Positions 1 through 7,936 of a stretch of 39,220 nucleotides of DNA are shown in pieces. The notes under the pieces were generated by a model. The model saw only the letters and a list, made by a program, of their open reading frames with translations. It had not been told where the DNA came from and searched no databases. The position numbers were made by a program, and so were the translations under genes. Position 1 is the stretch's first letter, and each line of letters starts with the position of its first letter. Source of the stretch: JBHOQX01 sp042408595 (GTDB lineage: Bacteria > Chloroflexota > Chloroflexia > Chloroflexales > Roseiflexaceae); contig JBHOQX010000035.1 in assembly GCA_042408595.1 (NCBI GenBank), positions 1 through 39,220 of the forward strand, in the 5' to 3' direction.

Positions 1-221
1 TTATGATGAAGCATGCCGGGCGGGCGCTCGAGCCGCAGCAGATTCTCGACAAAGTGTGGGGCTACGACGAGGGGAGCAGCAGCAACCTGGTCTCGGTCTA
101 TGTGCGGCGGCTGCGCTGCAAGATCGAGCGCGACGCGACGCGCCCGTGCTACCTGGTGACCGTCCCGAACGTCGGCTACAAGTTCGAGGCGCACCCGGCG
201 CAGCTCGAGCTGGTGGCGTGA
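1..221 (+). CDS. Response regulator, OmpR/PhoB family, C-terminal DNA-binding part (5' end outside window)
   Basis: Partial gene: the reading frame is open to the first base, so the start lies upstream. The roughly 70 visible residues form the second half of a winged-helix DNA-binding domain of the OmpR/PhoB class. The segment ILDKVWGYD precedes the recognition helix, SNLVSVYVRRLRCKIE is the recognition-helix region, and VPNVGYKFE is the C-terminal beta-hairpin 'R-G-x-G-Y' type motif with N-V-G-Y here. The receiver domain must lie before the window. As a DNA-binding response regulator it would bind tandem direct repeats in target promoters when phosphorylated. The gene converges on the aldo/keto reductase and its last 46 bases overlap the 3' end of that frame. 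Family assignment is secure; signal and targets are unknown. Confidence 0.9.
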   Translation, partial: MMKHAGRALEPQQILDKVWGYDEGSSSNLVSVYVRRLRCKIERDATRPCYLVTVPNVGYKFEAHPAQLELVA

Positions 222-1180
222 GGCGCGGGCGGCAGGCAGGGAGCCGGCGATCGCATAGATTGCCCGATCGCCTGCCCGCCTGCCCGTCTGGCTCCGGCTG
301 CTGGCGCGGCCGGCGTGTTCGCCCCGATGATCGGTGCGACGACCCCCGGCCGCGCCAGCAGCCACGCCAGCGCGACCTGCCCCGGCGTCGCACCGAGCTC
401 GCTGGCCACCTCGCGCACCGCGTCCAGCAGCGCCCAGCTCCGCTCATTGTCGTAACGCCGGGCGATACCCTCCGCCCGCGTGCCCGACAGCGGCTCGCCG
501 CGCCGGTATTTGCCGGTCAGGAAGCCGCCGGCCAGCGGGCTGTACGGGATGATGCCGATCCCCTGATCGAGGCATAGCTCGGCCAGCTCGCGCTCGAACT
601 CGGCACGGTGCGCCAGGTTGTAATGCGGCTGGAGCGAATCGTAGCGAGCATACCCCCGCCGCTCGCTCACCCCCAGCGCCAGCGCCAGCCGCCAGGCCGG
701 GTAGTTCGAGCAGCCGATGTAGCGCACCTTGCCGGCGCGCACCAGGTCGTTCAGCGCGTCGAGCGTCTCCTCGATCGGCGTCGCCGCGTCGAACCAGTGG
801 GTCTGGTAAAGATCAATGTAGTCGGTCTGGAGCCGGCGCAGGCTGTCGTCGCAGGCCCGCATGAGGTGGGCGCGGCTGAGCCCTTCGCCGGTCGGGCCGG
901 GCCACATCCGGCCACGCGCCTTGGTGGCGACCACCATCTCGCGGCGGTTGCCGCGCTGGCGCATCCAGCGCCCGATGATCTCCTCGGCGACGCCGCCGGG
1001 GTTGCCGGGGTGCCAGTTCGAGGAGACATCGGCCGTGTCGAGGAAATTGCCGCCGGCGTCGGCGAAGGCGTCCATCACCGCGAACGACGCGGCTTCGTCG
1101 GCCGTCCAGCCGAATTGCATCGTGCCAAGGCACAGCGCGGAGACTTGCAGGCCGGTCCGGCCAAGGCGACGGTACTCCAT
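176..1180 (-). CDS. Aldo/keto reductase-like protein with altered active site and C-terminus
   Basis: The 334-residue frame starts at the ATG before MEYRRLGRTGLQVS, with a G-rich ribosome-binding stretch (GGGGGGAAC) just upstream. It follows the AKR (beta/alpha)8 fold: R-L-G-R-T-G-L start, LDTAD at 47-51, VVATKARG with Lys87, LYQTHWFD with His128, YIGCSNY, SLQPHYNL, and the NADP-loop segment IIPYSPLAGGFLTGKY. Catalytic Asp48, Lys87 and His128 are present, but the tyrosine expected in the D-T-A-D-V-Y-S motif is Ser53. Homology stops at about residue 290 (PIIGANTP). The last ~44 residues are alanine/proline/serine-rich, run through an inverted repeat and overlap the neighbouring regulator gene, replacing the usual final helices. 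It may be inactive or decaying; family membership itself is clear. Confidence 0.85.
   Translation of the reverse strand: MEYRRLGRTGLQVSALCLGTMQFGWTADEAASFAVMDAFADAGGNFLDTADVSSNWHPGNPGGVAEEIIGRWMRQRGNRREMVVATKARGRMWPGPTGEGLSRAHLMRACDDSLRRLQTDYIDLYQTHWFDAATPIEETLDALNDLVRAGKVRYIGCSNYPAWRLALALGVSERRGYARYDSLQPHYNLAHRAEFERELAELCLDQGIGIIPYSPLAGGFLTGKYRRGEPLSGTRAEGIARRYDNERSWALLDAVREVASELGATPGQVALAWLLARPGVVAPIIGANTPAAPAAGARRAGGQAIGQSMRSPAPCLPPAPHATSSSCAGCASNL
227..285. terminator. Imperfect inverted repeat between convergent genes, possible bidirectional terminator
   Basis: Six bases after the regulator stop codon lies a nested inverted repeat. GGCGATCG (246-253) pairs with CGATCGCC (265-272), flanked by GGGCGGCAGGCAGG (227-240) and the roughly complementary CCTGCCCGCCTGCCC (271-285). 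There is no T-run. The position between convergent genes suits a shared terminator, but it lies inside the open frame of the reductase tail, so it may also be an inserted repeat. Termination activity is inferred. Confidence 0.4.
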
Positions 1181-1386
1181 GATGTTCCCCCCATTCGCAC
1201 GGTGTGGGTCGACCTATGCTACCACACCAGTCCGTCGCCGGTGCGGGAACTGCCGCACCGCTGCGCCGGATGCCGCGCCCGGCCCGCCGCCCGGCGGCGC
1301 GCGGCCCGCGATCCCCCGCGCCGTTGCGCGCCAGCCGGCCGCGCGCTATGCTGCCCACGCCCGCCCTTGTTGCAAAGGAGACCGCC
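1181..1386. other. Divergent intergenic region, reductase / copper ATPase
   Basis: This spacer separates two divergently transcribed genes and must hold both promoters. A possible -10 box for the ATPase is TATGCT near 1347, but I could not find a convincing -35 element. Immediately before the ATPase ATG is a good ribosome-binding site, AAGGAG, at 1376-1381. The stretch 1258-1345 is extremely GC-rich with no gene-like frame. Confidence 0.4.
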
Positions 1387-2712
1387 ATGGACCAGCACCT
1401 GGCAGGCACCGCGCACGCCGCTTTCAGGCTCGACAACGTGCCCTGCCCTGCCTGCGCCGACGCGCTGGAGCAGCACCTGCGCGCCAGCCGGCACGTCATC
1501 GATCTGACCCTCGACTGGCCGGCGAACACCATCCATGTCCGCTATCACGCCGGCATGATCACACCGGACGAGATCGGCGCGCTGATCGCCGCCACCGGAT
1601 GCGACTGCGCCGAGTCGGACACACCACACGAGCATGCGGAGCATCGTGGGCCGCCGGCCGCCCGGTTGGCGACTCTCCAGCACGCCGCCGATGTCCAGCC
1701 GATCACGATGGGCACAAAGCACGACCGGATGCAGTACGAACTGCTGGCGACCGCCGCCCATGGGCGCCATCCGCCCGCCGCAGCCGCGCCGGCCCCATCC
1801 GCGCATGCGGGCATGGACCACGGCGCGATGGGCCATGGCATGACCGCGCCCGGGATGGCCGCAGCCATGGAGCGCGACATGCGCGACAAGTTCGTCCTCG
1901 CGCTCGCGCTCACCATTCCGGCGGTGCTCTACTCACCGCTCGGAACCACGGTTTTCCGCATCCGTCCGCCGACCTTCGGCCTGAGCCATGATCTGATCAT
2001 GCTTGTGCTGACCACGCCTGTTGTCTGGTACTGCGGCTGGATGTTCATCGCCGGCGCGTACCACTCGCTGCGCCGCCGCACGCTCACCATGAGCGTCCTG
2101 ATCGCCGTCGGCGTGTTGGCGGCCTGGTTTGGCAGCCTGGCGCTATGGGCGCTCGGCCAGGAGACCGTCTTCGACGCGGCGGCCATGCTGGTAGCGTTCG
2201 TCCTGTTCGGGCATTGGATGGAGATGAAGGCGCGCCGTGGCACGAACGACGCCCTCCGGGCGCTGTTCGACCTGGCCCCGCCGCAAACGACGGTCATCCG
2301 CGACGGGCAGGAGGTGACGGTCGCCAGCGCCGAGGTGCAGGTCGGCGACGTAGTGCTGCTCCGCCCCGGCGACAAGGCGCCGGTCGACGGCGAGGTCATC
2401 GCTGGCGAGACGAGCATGGACGAGGCGCTGGTGACCGGCGAGAGCACGCCGGTCGCCAAGCGGCCGGGCGACCGGGTGATCGCCGGGGCGCTCAACCGTA
2501 GCGGGAGCATTCGCTTCCGCGCGACGCGGGTCGGCGCGGACACCACCGTGGCCCAGATCGCCGCGCTGGTGGAGCAGGCGCAGCGCTCGAAGGCGCCAGG
2601 CCAGCGCGTCGCCGACCGGGCGGCGCACTACCTGGTGCTGCTGGCAGTCGGCGCAGGAGCGGCGACCTTCGCCGCCTGGCTGCTGGCCGGCGCATCGCTG
2701 GACAGGCGCTGA
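1387..2712 (+). CDS. Copper-type P1B ATPase, N-terminal part (frameshifted)
   Basis: Start chosen at the ATG of MDQHLAG, 5 bases after AAGGAG. A heavy-metal-associated domain comes first, with the metal-binding pair Cys20-P-A-Cys23 in VPCPACAD, then a second Cys pair (CDC) and a His/Met-rich linker (HAGMDHGAMGHGM), typical of copper pumps. Membrane helices and the actuator domain follow, with the phosphatase loop TGES (in ALVTGESTPVAKRPGD). The frame ends at TGA 2710-2712 just before the ion-binding helix. The next frame (2730-3947) continues the protein without a gap once one base is restored near 2703, giving ASLDQALSF and so on. The two parts are therefore one gene of about 853 residues. 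Its role would be ATP-driven export of Cu(I) or a related soft metal across the cytoplasmic membrane. Whether the break is real or a base-calling error cannot be told here. Confidence 0.9.
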   Translation: MDQHLAGTAHAAFRLDNVPCPACADALEQHLRASRHVIDLTLDWPANTIHVRYHAGMITPDEIGALIAATGCDCAESDTPHEHAEHRGPPAARLATLQHAADVQPITMGTKHDRMQYELLATAAHGRHPPAAAAPAPSAHAGMDHGAMGHGMTAPGMAAAMERDMRDKFVLALALTIPAVLYSPLGTTVFRIRPPTFGLSHDLIMLVLTTPVVWYCGWMFIAGAYHSLRRRTLTMSVLIAVGVLAAWFGSLALWALGQETVFDAAAMLVAFVLFGHWMEMKARRGTNDALRALFDLAPPQTTVIRDGQEVTVASAEVQVGDVVLLRPGDKAPVDGEVIAGETSMDEALVTGESTPVAKRPGDRVIAGALNRSGSIRFRATRVGADTTVAQIAALVEQAQRSKAPGQRVADRAAHYLVLLAVGAGAATFAAWLLAGASLDRR

Positions 2713-2729
2713 GCTTCGCGATCGCGGCG

Positions 2730-3947
2730 GTGGTGATCGCCTGCCCGGATGCGCTGGGGTTGGCGACACCGACGGCCGTCGCGGTCGGCACGGGCGTCGG
2801 CGCGCGGCACAACATCCTGTTCAAAGACGCCGCGGCGCTGGAGACGCTGGCCCGGATCACGACCGTCGTGCTCGACAAGACCGGGACGCTGACGGAAGGG
2901 AAGCCGACGCTGACGGATATCGTTGTGAGCTCACCATTGAACGCTCAACGTGCTGCGCTTGAACCGCAGGCTGCCCACGCGTCCGCTGCCGACAAGCACC
3001 CACACGACTCGGCGCTCAGCGCTCGGCACGCCGAACTTCTCTGGCTTGTCGCGAGCGCTGAGCAGGCGAGCGAGCACCCGCTCGCTGCGGCGATCGTCCA
3101 GGAAGCGCGGGCGCGGGGCATCGCCCTGGCGGAAGCCGCACACTTCGAGGCGCGTGCCGGCCGCGGCATCCAGGCTGTGATCGATGGTCGGACGGTGCTG
3201 GTTGGCAACGCACAGCTCATGGCAGAAGCCGGGATCGATCCCAGCCCGCTGGCGGCGCGAGCGGTGACCCTGGCGGGCGAGGGCAAAACGCCGGTGTTCG
3301 TGGCGGTCGACGGGCAGGCCGCCGGGCTGCTGGCCATCGCCGATGCGATCAAACCGACCGCCGCCGAAACGGTGCGCCGCCTGAAAGAACTGGCTATCAA
3401 GCCTGTGATGATCACCGGCGACACGGAGCGGACGGCGGCGGCAGTGGCGCGCCAGCTCGGCATCGAGCGCTTCTTCGCCGAGGTGCTGCCGGCCGACAAG
3501 GCCGCGCACGTCCGGGCGCTCCAGGCGGACGGCCAGCGAGTCGCCATGGTCGGCGACGGGGTGAACGACGCGCCCGCGCTGGCCCAAGCGGATATCGGAA
3601 TCGCCATCGGCGCTGGGGCCGATGTGGCGATCGAGACCGCGGATGTTGTGCTGATGAAGAGCGACCCGCTCGACATCGTCCGCGCGTTCACGATCTCGCG
3701 GGCGACGGTGCGGAAGATGCGGCAAAATCTGTTCTGGGCGGCGATCTACAACCTGCTGGCGATCCCGGTCGCCGCCGGTCTGCTCTATCCGGTCTACGGC
3801 ATCGCGCTGCGGCCGGAGTGGGCCGCGCTGCTGATGTCGCTCTCGTCGATCATCGTGGCGGTGAACGCTGTGCTGCTGCGGCGGGTGGAACGCCAGCTCG
3901 ACGCCTCAGCCGCCGCAGCACCGCTGGCCCCGGCCCGAACCGGCTGA
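2730..3947 (+). CDS. Copper-type P1B ATPase, C-terminal part (frameshifted)
   Basis: Continuation of the split ATPase. Residues begin in the metal-binding membrane helix with VIACPDALGLATPTAVAVG: the CPx motif here is Cys-Pro-Asp rather than the common CPC or CPH. Then come the phosphorylation site DKTGTLTEG, the P1B-specific His-Pro pair in ASEHPLAAAI, TGD in MITGDTERT, and the hinge motif GDGVNDAPAL, followed by the last two membrane helices. Between TLTDIVV and LLWLVASAEQ is an extra, low-complexity stretch of about 35 residues not expected in the family (2928-3030). The GTG at 2730 is not a credible independent start, having no ribosome-binding site and lying inside a helix. Function is as for the first part. 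Confidence 0.9.
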   Translation: MVIACPDALGLATPTAVAVGTGVGARHNILFKDAAALETLARITTVVLDKTGTLTEGKPTLTDIVVSSPLNAQRAALEPQAAHASAADKHPHDSALSARHAELLWLVASAEQASEHPLAAAIVQEARARGIALAEAAHFEARAGRGIQAVIDGRTVLVGNAQLMAEAGIDPSPLAARAVTLAGEGKTPVFVAVDGQAAGLLAIADAIKPTAAETVRRLKELAIKPVMITGDTERTAAAVARQLGIERFFAEVLPADKAAHVRALQADGQRVAMVGDGVNDAPALAQADIGIAIGAGADVAIETADVVLMKSDPLDIVRAFTISRATVRKMRQNLFWAAIYNLLAIPVAAGLLYPVYGIALRPEWAALLMSLSSIIVAVNAVLLRRVERQLDASAAAAPLAPARTG

Positions 3948-4210
3948 ATGCTTCCAAGGTGATCGTACCGCAGCAGGAGAGTCAGGCTTCGCCGTCAGCT
4001 CAGCCGACCGGAAGGGCCTGCCCCTCCCCGCGCACCGGATTCAGGGCGGGCAGGACACACCGGCAGCCAGCGGCTGTTCGCGTCGTGCTGCGCTCACGGC
4101 GCGCACACCTTCGCCCCGTTCCCATGGACGGGAGAGGGGGGATCCTTCTGGCGTCCAGCGGCGGCGCGCTCGGACCACGCGTGCTCCAGCAAGAAGCTTT
4201 CCGCTGGTCG
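3948..4210. other. Intergenic region with a degenerate palindromic repeat
   Basis: No gene-like frame was seen between the ATPase and the convergent hydrolase. The region holds CCTGCCC/GGGCAGG arms around 4017-4050. At about 4112-4140 it holds a repeat of the form CGCCCCGTTCCCATGGACGG followed by GAGAGGGGGG, similar in plan to repeats at 18744-18796 and 38373-38440. It may act as a terminator between the convergent genes, but this is not demonstrated. Confidence 0.4.
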
Positions 4211-5074
4211 TCATCGATCGCCCGAACCTGGCATACCGCCTGAATCCGCCGCTGCCAGGGCATCGGGCGCCAGCCAGCGCGTCAGCGGCACGAGCCCGGC
4301 GCGCAGAATCGCGTGATGCCCGCCGCTGATGGCAACGAGCCAGCTCTGCGGCAGCGCACGATGGAAGCGTACCCCGTGAATAAAGGGCACCGTGCGGTCG
4401 TGCGACGCATAGAGCAGCAGCGTAGGAAGCGAACGCACCGCCGGAAGGAGCGGGTCGATGTTCGCTTGAAACAGGCAGTGCTTGGCGGTGAGCCGATAGC
4501 AGTGGATGGTATGGTCCATGAAACCGGCCCAGGCGCCGCGCAGCTCCGAGGGCACGGGCGCCCGGCGCAGCAGCGGCCACAGGAGCATCAGCGCGCCGTG
4601 CACCGCCATGGCCATTGGCGCCCAGCTCAGCATAAGCCGGTCAAGCGGTCGGGTGAGCAACTCGCGCCGGAGGGGGAAACGCGGCGACGCAAACGGCGTG
4701 GCAGCCAGGCAGAGCCGATCGGCGGCGACCGCAACGGTCCCCAGCGCCGCCATCGCGATCACGCCGCCGCACGAATGGCCGACCACCGCCCGCAGATGCG
4801 GCGCGCCGGCCGCCCGCACGACGGCAGCGAGCGCACCGATGTGCTGCTCCAGCGTGTATTCCACCGGCGGCTTGTCGGAATACCCGAACCCCAGCAGGTC
4901 AGGCACGATGACCGTCGCATGCGGCGCTAGTCGCTGCACGGCGGGCTGCCAGTAATCGGCGCTGCCGCTCAGGCCGTGGAGCAGCAGGATCGGTGGACCC
5001 GCGCCCCGGACGGCATAGGCCACGCGCCAGCCATCGAACTGGCAGTACCGCCGGGGCAGGCGCTCAACAGCCAT
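4211..5074 (-). CDS. Alpha/beta hydrolase
   Basis: Start placed at the ATG of MAVERLPRRY, with GGGGCGGAG about 8 bases upstream. It overlaps the end of the preceding regulator gene by 11 bases (the alternative in-frame ATG at 5092 would add six residues). The 287-residue protein has the alpha/beta-hydrolase core: oxyanion-loop LLLHGLSGSADYW, VPDLLGFGYSDKP, nucleophile elbow G-H-Ser101-C-G-G, acid Asp226 in LYASHDRTVP, and histidine in SGGHHAIL (His253 or 254). A cap region around 130-205 is rich in hydrophobic residues. The substrate cannot be read from sequence; esterase, lipase-like or haloalkane/epoxide-hydrolase-type activity are all possible. Tight linkage to a two-component system suggests co-regulation. 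Confidence 0.88.
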   Translation of the reverse strand: MAVERLPRRYCQFDGWRVAYAVRGAGPPILLLHGLSGSADYWQPAVQRLAPHATVIVPDLLGFGYSDKPPVEYTLEQHIGALAAVVRAAGAPHLRAVVGHSCGGVIAMAALGTVAVAADRLCLAATPFASPRFPLRRELLTRPLDRLMLSWAPMAMAVHGALMLLWPLLRRAPVPSELRGAWAGFMDHTIHCYRLTAKHCLFQANIDPLLPAVRSLPTLLLYASHDRTVPFIHGVRFHRALPQSWLVAISGGHHAILRAGLVPLTRWLAPDALAAADSGGMPGSGDR

Positions 5075-5579
5075 GGACACGCTCCGCCCCATCGCCGCGG
5101 CCCGCCGGAGGCGCCCCGGTGCTCCGGTGCTCGCGGGTATCCGCGCCCGCGGCGACGATCCCGTACTTCTCCATCCGGTAGAGCAGAGTATGGCGTGTGA
5201 GGCCGAGCAACTCCGCCGCACGGCTCCGGTTGCCGTGGGTTCGCGCTAGCGCCTGCCGGATGAGATCCTGCTCAACCACCTCCAGCGAAACCCCTTCCGG
5301 CGGGAGGCGCACCAGGTAGCCGCTGTCGTGCGCCAGCGCACCCTGCACGGCGACCGGCAAGTGGGCCAGCTCGATCGGGCCATCGCCGGCGAGCTGGCGC
5401 GCCCGCGTCACCGCGGCACGCACCTCGGGGACGTTGCCGGGCCAGCGGTAGGCATCCAGCGCCGCGCGCGCCGCCGGGGCAAGCCCGCGCCCCTCCAGCC
5501 ACGCCATGGCGAACAGCAGCGCATCCCCAGGGCGCTCGCGCAGCGGCGGGACGTGCAACCGAAGCGGCAGCAGCGACAA
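5064..5579 (-). CDS. NtrC-like response regulator, C-terminal fragment (after in-frame TGA)
   Basis: Same reading frame as the upstream fragment, separated only by the TGA at 5640-5642, so this is the tail of one gene. The frame just after the stop reads PGGPRLLLVAGDDPPLAPEL, corresponding to the sensor-I stretch of NtrC-type AAA+ domains. Then comes the conserved sensor-II approach LRLHVPPLRERPGD, with WPGNVPEVRAAV in place of the usual W-P-G-N-V-R-E-L, and a Fis-type helix-turn-helix: RTHGNRSRAAELLGLTRHTLLYRM. A TTG at 5577-5579 could restart translation and give a DNA-binding fragment, but without a clear ribosome-binding site. It would bind DNA as a dimer through the Fis-like domain. Confidence 0.75.
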   Translation of the reverse strand: MSLLPLRLHVPPLRERPGDALLFAMAWLEGRGLAPAARAALDAYRWPGNVPEVRAAVTRARQLAGDGPIELAHLPVAVQGALAHDSGYLVRLPPEGVSLEVVEQDLIRQALARTHGNRSRAAELLGLTRHTLLYRMEKYGIVAAGADTREHRSTGAPPAGRGDGAERVHGC

Positions 5580-5639
5580 GAGCTCCGGCGCCAGCGGCGG
5601 ATCGTCCCCGGCGACCAGCAGCAGCCGCGGCCCGCCTGG

Positions 5640-6395
5640 TCACTCCCGCCCCCGCAGTCGCGCGGCGAGCGCGGCCTGAGCTGCCGGGGTCGTATCCACG
5701 CCCCAGACGAGGAACGTCCCGCTTCCTGCCGCGTCCCAGGCGCCGCCTGGTCCGCACAGTGCCGCGGCTTGCGCTTCGCCGACAAGCAGCGCAGGATCGT
5801 GCTCCACCAGGGGCGCCGCCGTCCGCCCACTTGCGGCGTGGATCGCCCGGGCGAGGGTGCGCCGGCCGCTCCCCGGCTCGCCCGTGATCAGCATATCGTC
5901 CGCCGGCGCGGCGGCCTGGCGGGCCTGCGCCAGCGCCTGCTGCCAGGCCGGGGCCGCACCGACCAGCGCATCGAACGCCGGGCCGCACCGTTGCACGGCC
6001 GTCAATCGGATCAACTCCTGCTGCATGGCGCGCCGTTCCAAGGCGCGGGCGATCTTGAACAGCACTTCCTCGACATCGAACGGCTTGCGGAGGAAGTCTG
6101 CCGCGCCGAGCTGCATGGCTTCGACAGCGGTCGGCACCGTGCCATAGGCGGTGAACATGAGCACGATCACCTCCGGTGCGCGTTCGCGGATGCGCCGGAG
6201 CACTGTCAGCCCGTCCTCGCCCTTCAGCTTGAGATCGAGCAGCGCCAGGTCGATCGGCACCTCAGCCAGCAGGCGCAGCGCCTCTGCGCCGCTGGCAGCG
6301 GCGCTGGCGGTGTAGCCGGCCTGCTCGAGCGCCCGGCCAAGCACCCAGCGCATGTTCGGTTCGTCGTCGATCACCAGAATGGTGCGTGTCGGCAT
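5640..6395 (-). CDS. NtrC-like response regulator, receiver plus degenerate AAA+ part
   Basis: Start at the ATG of MPTRTILVIDDEP, 6 bases after AAGGAG. Receiver domain is complete: Asp10/Asp11, phospho-acceptor Asp54 (LALLDLKLKG), Thr82 (MFTAYG) and Lys104 (FLRKPF). A shortened AAA+ region follows and looks degenerate. The Walker A site reads GEPGSGRR (normally G-x-x-G-x-G-K-[ED]), the GAFTGA sigma-54-contact loop is absent, and the Walker B position reads GSGTFLVWGVD instead of GGTLFLDE. The frame stops at TGA 5640-5642, in phase with the remaining domain downstream. It is likely the partner of the histidine kinase 47 bases upstream. Without GAFTGA and the Walker residues it should not act as a classical sigma-54 activator; it may act as a phosphorylation-controlled DNA-binding protein. 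Confidence 0.85.
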   Translation of the reverse strand: MPTRTILVIDDEPNMRWVLGRALEQAGYTASAAASGAEALRLLAEVPIDLALLDLKLKGEDGLTVLRRIRERAPEVIVLMFTAYGTVPTAVEAMQLGAADFLRKPFDVEEVLFKIARALERRAMQQELIRLTAVQRCGPAFDALVGAAPAWQQALAQARQAAAPADDMLITGEPGSGRRTLARAIHAASGRTAAPLVEHDPALLVGEAQAAALCGPGGAWDAAGSGTFLVWGVDTTPAAQAALAARLRGRE

Positions 6396-6442
6396 TGCGT
6401 CTCCTTGTACGGCGCATCCCCGGCATCCCGCCACCGCCGGCG

Positions 6443-7936
6443 TCACCGGCCAGGGCCGGCGTCGCCCGGCCCGGCGCGCGGCAGCTCTCCTGCCGGAGCG
6501 CGCCGCGGCAGCTCGATGGTAAAGGCAGCCCCCGCGCCCGGGCGGCTGGCGACGCGCACTGTGCCACCGTGTTCCGCCGCGATCTGCTGGACGAGGCTCA
6601 GCCCCAGCCCGACCCCATCATCCCGTGTGGTGAAAAACGGCTCGAAGAGGCGCGGCAGGTCTTCCGGCGCGATCCCCGCCCCTGTATCGCACACCGTCAG
6701 CACCACCTGCGCATCCGAACCGCGATACACCTCGCGCAGACTCACGGCCACCTGACCGCCGGCTGGCGTAGCCTGCACCGCGTTCAGCAGCAGATTGATG
6801 ACCGCCTGATGCAGCCGTTCGGCATCGCCCTCCAGCGGAGCGAGCGCGGCCGGCGCTTCGATGCTTAGTCCGACCCCGCGCTGCGCCGCGAGCGGCTCCG
6901 TGATCGCGACCGCGTGGCGCGCCAGCGCCGCCAGGTCGAGCGGCGCAGAACGCGGGGGCTGGGGCCGGGCATAGTCGAGCAATTGCTCGATCAGACGGTC
7001 TACCCGGTCGATCTCGGCCTGGATGACCTGAGTCGGCAGCGCCAGAGCGGGATATCGTGCCGCCTCCTGCTGCAGCAGCTGCGCCGTCGCGCGGACGATC
7101 CCGAGCGGGTTGCGCACCTCGTGCGCCAGGCCCCCCGCGAGGCGGCCGAGCGAGGCGAGCCGCTGCGCCCGCTGTACCTGCTCCTCTAGGGCCCGCAGCT
7201 CGGTCAGGTCGTCGAGCACCAGCACAGTCCCGACGGTCGTGTCGTCCGTACCACGCAGCGGCGCGGCGCGCAGACTCAGCACACGGCCAGCGATCGTCTG
7301 TTCACGGCGGTACGGGCAGCCAGCGGAGTCGGCGGGGAGGGCCGCCAGAACGGAATCGGCGTGCGGCCCCAACGCCGCAAGCAGATCGACCGCAGCGCGG
7401 TTGGCGACCGCCACGCACCCATCGCCGCTGATCGTCACCACGCCGCTCTCCAGGCTGTCGAGGATCGACGCGACCCGCGCCCGGGTGCGCTCCGCCTGCA
7501 CGAGCAGGCCGGGCAGGCGCGCATTCGCCTCGGTCAGCAGCGCCGCCATCTGCTGCGCGCGGCGGCGCTGGGCGCGCTCGGCATCTGCCAGCGCGCCGGC
7601 CAACGCGCCGACGCCGACGAAGAGCGCGGTCTCCAGTAGATCGTTCACGGCATCGAGCCGGACGATGCTCAGGGCGTGCAGGACATGCGGGAGGTATACG
7701 GCGGCGATCGCCAGCGCCGCCGCGAGCCCGCCACGCAGGCCGTAGCGTACCGCCGCCAGCGCGATCGGCAGATAGTACAGGCTACGGTAGATCGAGTGAT
7801 ACGGGATGAAATGAATGTCGGTCAGGTAGTGCAGGCTGGTGATCAGCGCAATCCCACCGGCGATCGCCCAGAACGCGGGCGCACGGAGCGCCGCGCCCAG
7901 CCGGATATCGCGCCGGATGATACCGGTCAGGGTCAT
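6443..7936 (-). CDS. Membrane sensor histidine kinase
   Basis: Start at the ATG of MTLTGIIRRD, with GAAGGTGGC upstream; 497 residues. The N-terminal ~118 residues form several membrane helices (22-38, 52-66, 68-88, 98-116), followed by a basic helical linker and a PAS-like domain (about 155-248, SILDSLESGVVTISGDG). The HisKA domain carries His272 in GLAHEVRNPLG. The ATPase domain has the N box NLLLNAVQA (381-389), G1 box CDTGAGI (416-422), F box FEPFFTT and G2 GVGLGLSLV. It would autophosphorylate on His272 and pass the phosphate to Asp54 of the adjacent regulator. The membrane-helix sensor lacks a large extracytoplasmic loop, so an intramembrane or cytoplasmic (PAS) signal is likely. The two genes and the hydrolase run in the same direction and appear to form one unit. 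Confidence 0.92.
   Translation of the reverse strand: MTLTGIIRRDIRLGAALRAPAFWAIAGGIALITSLHYLTDIHFIPYHSIYRSLYYLPIALAAVRYGLRGGLAAALAIAAVYLPHVLHALSIVRLDAVNDLLETALFVGVGALAGALADAERAQRRRAQQMAALLTEANARLPGLLVQAERTRARVASILDSLESGVVTISGDGCVAVANRAAVDLLAALGPHADSVLAALPADSAGCPYRREQTIAGRVLSLRAAPLRGTDDTTVGTVLVLDDLTELRALEEQVQRAQRLASLGRLAGGLAHEVRNPLGIVRATAQLLQQEAARYPALALPTQVIQAEIDRVDRLIEQLLDYARPQPPRSAPLDLAALARHAVAITEPLAAQRGVGLSIEAPAALAPLEGDAERLHQAVINLLLNAVQATPAGGQVAVSLREVYRGSDAQVVLTVCDTGAGIAPEDLPRLFEPFFTTRDDGVGLGLSLVQQIAAEHGGTVRVASRPGAGAAFTIELPRRAPAGELPRAGPGDAGPGR

Noticed and set aside
5640..5642. TGA as a selenocysteine or recoded codon
   Set aside because: No SECIS-like hairpin was recognised and the position in the AAA+ fold does not call for a redox residue; a Trp-to-stop change or error is simpler.
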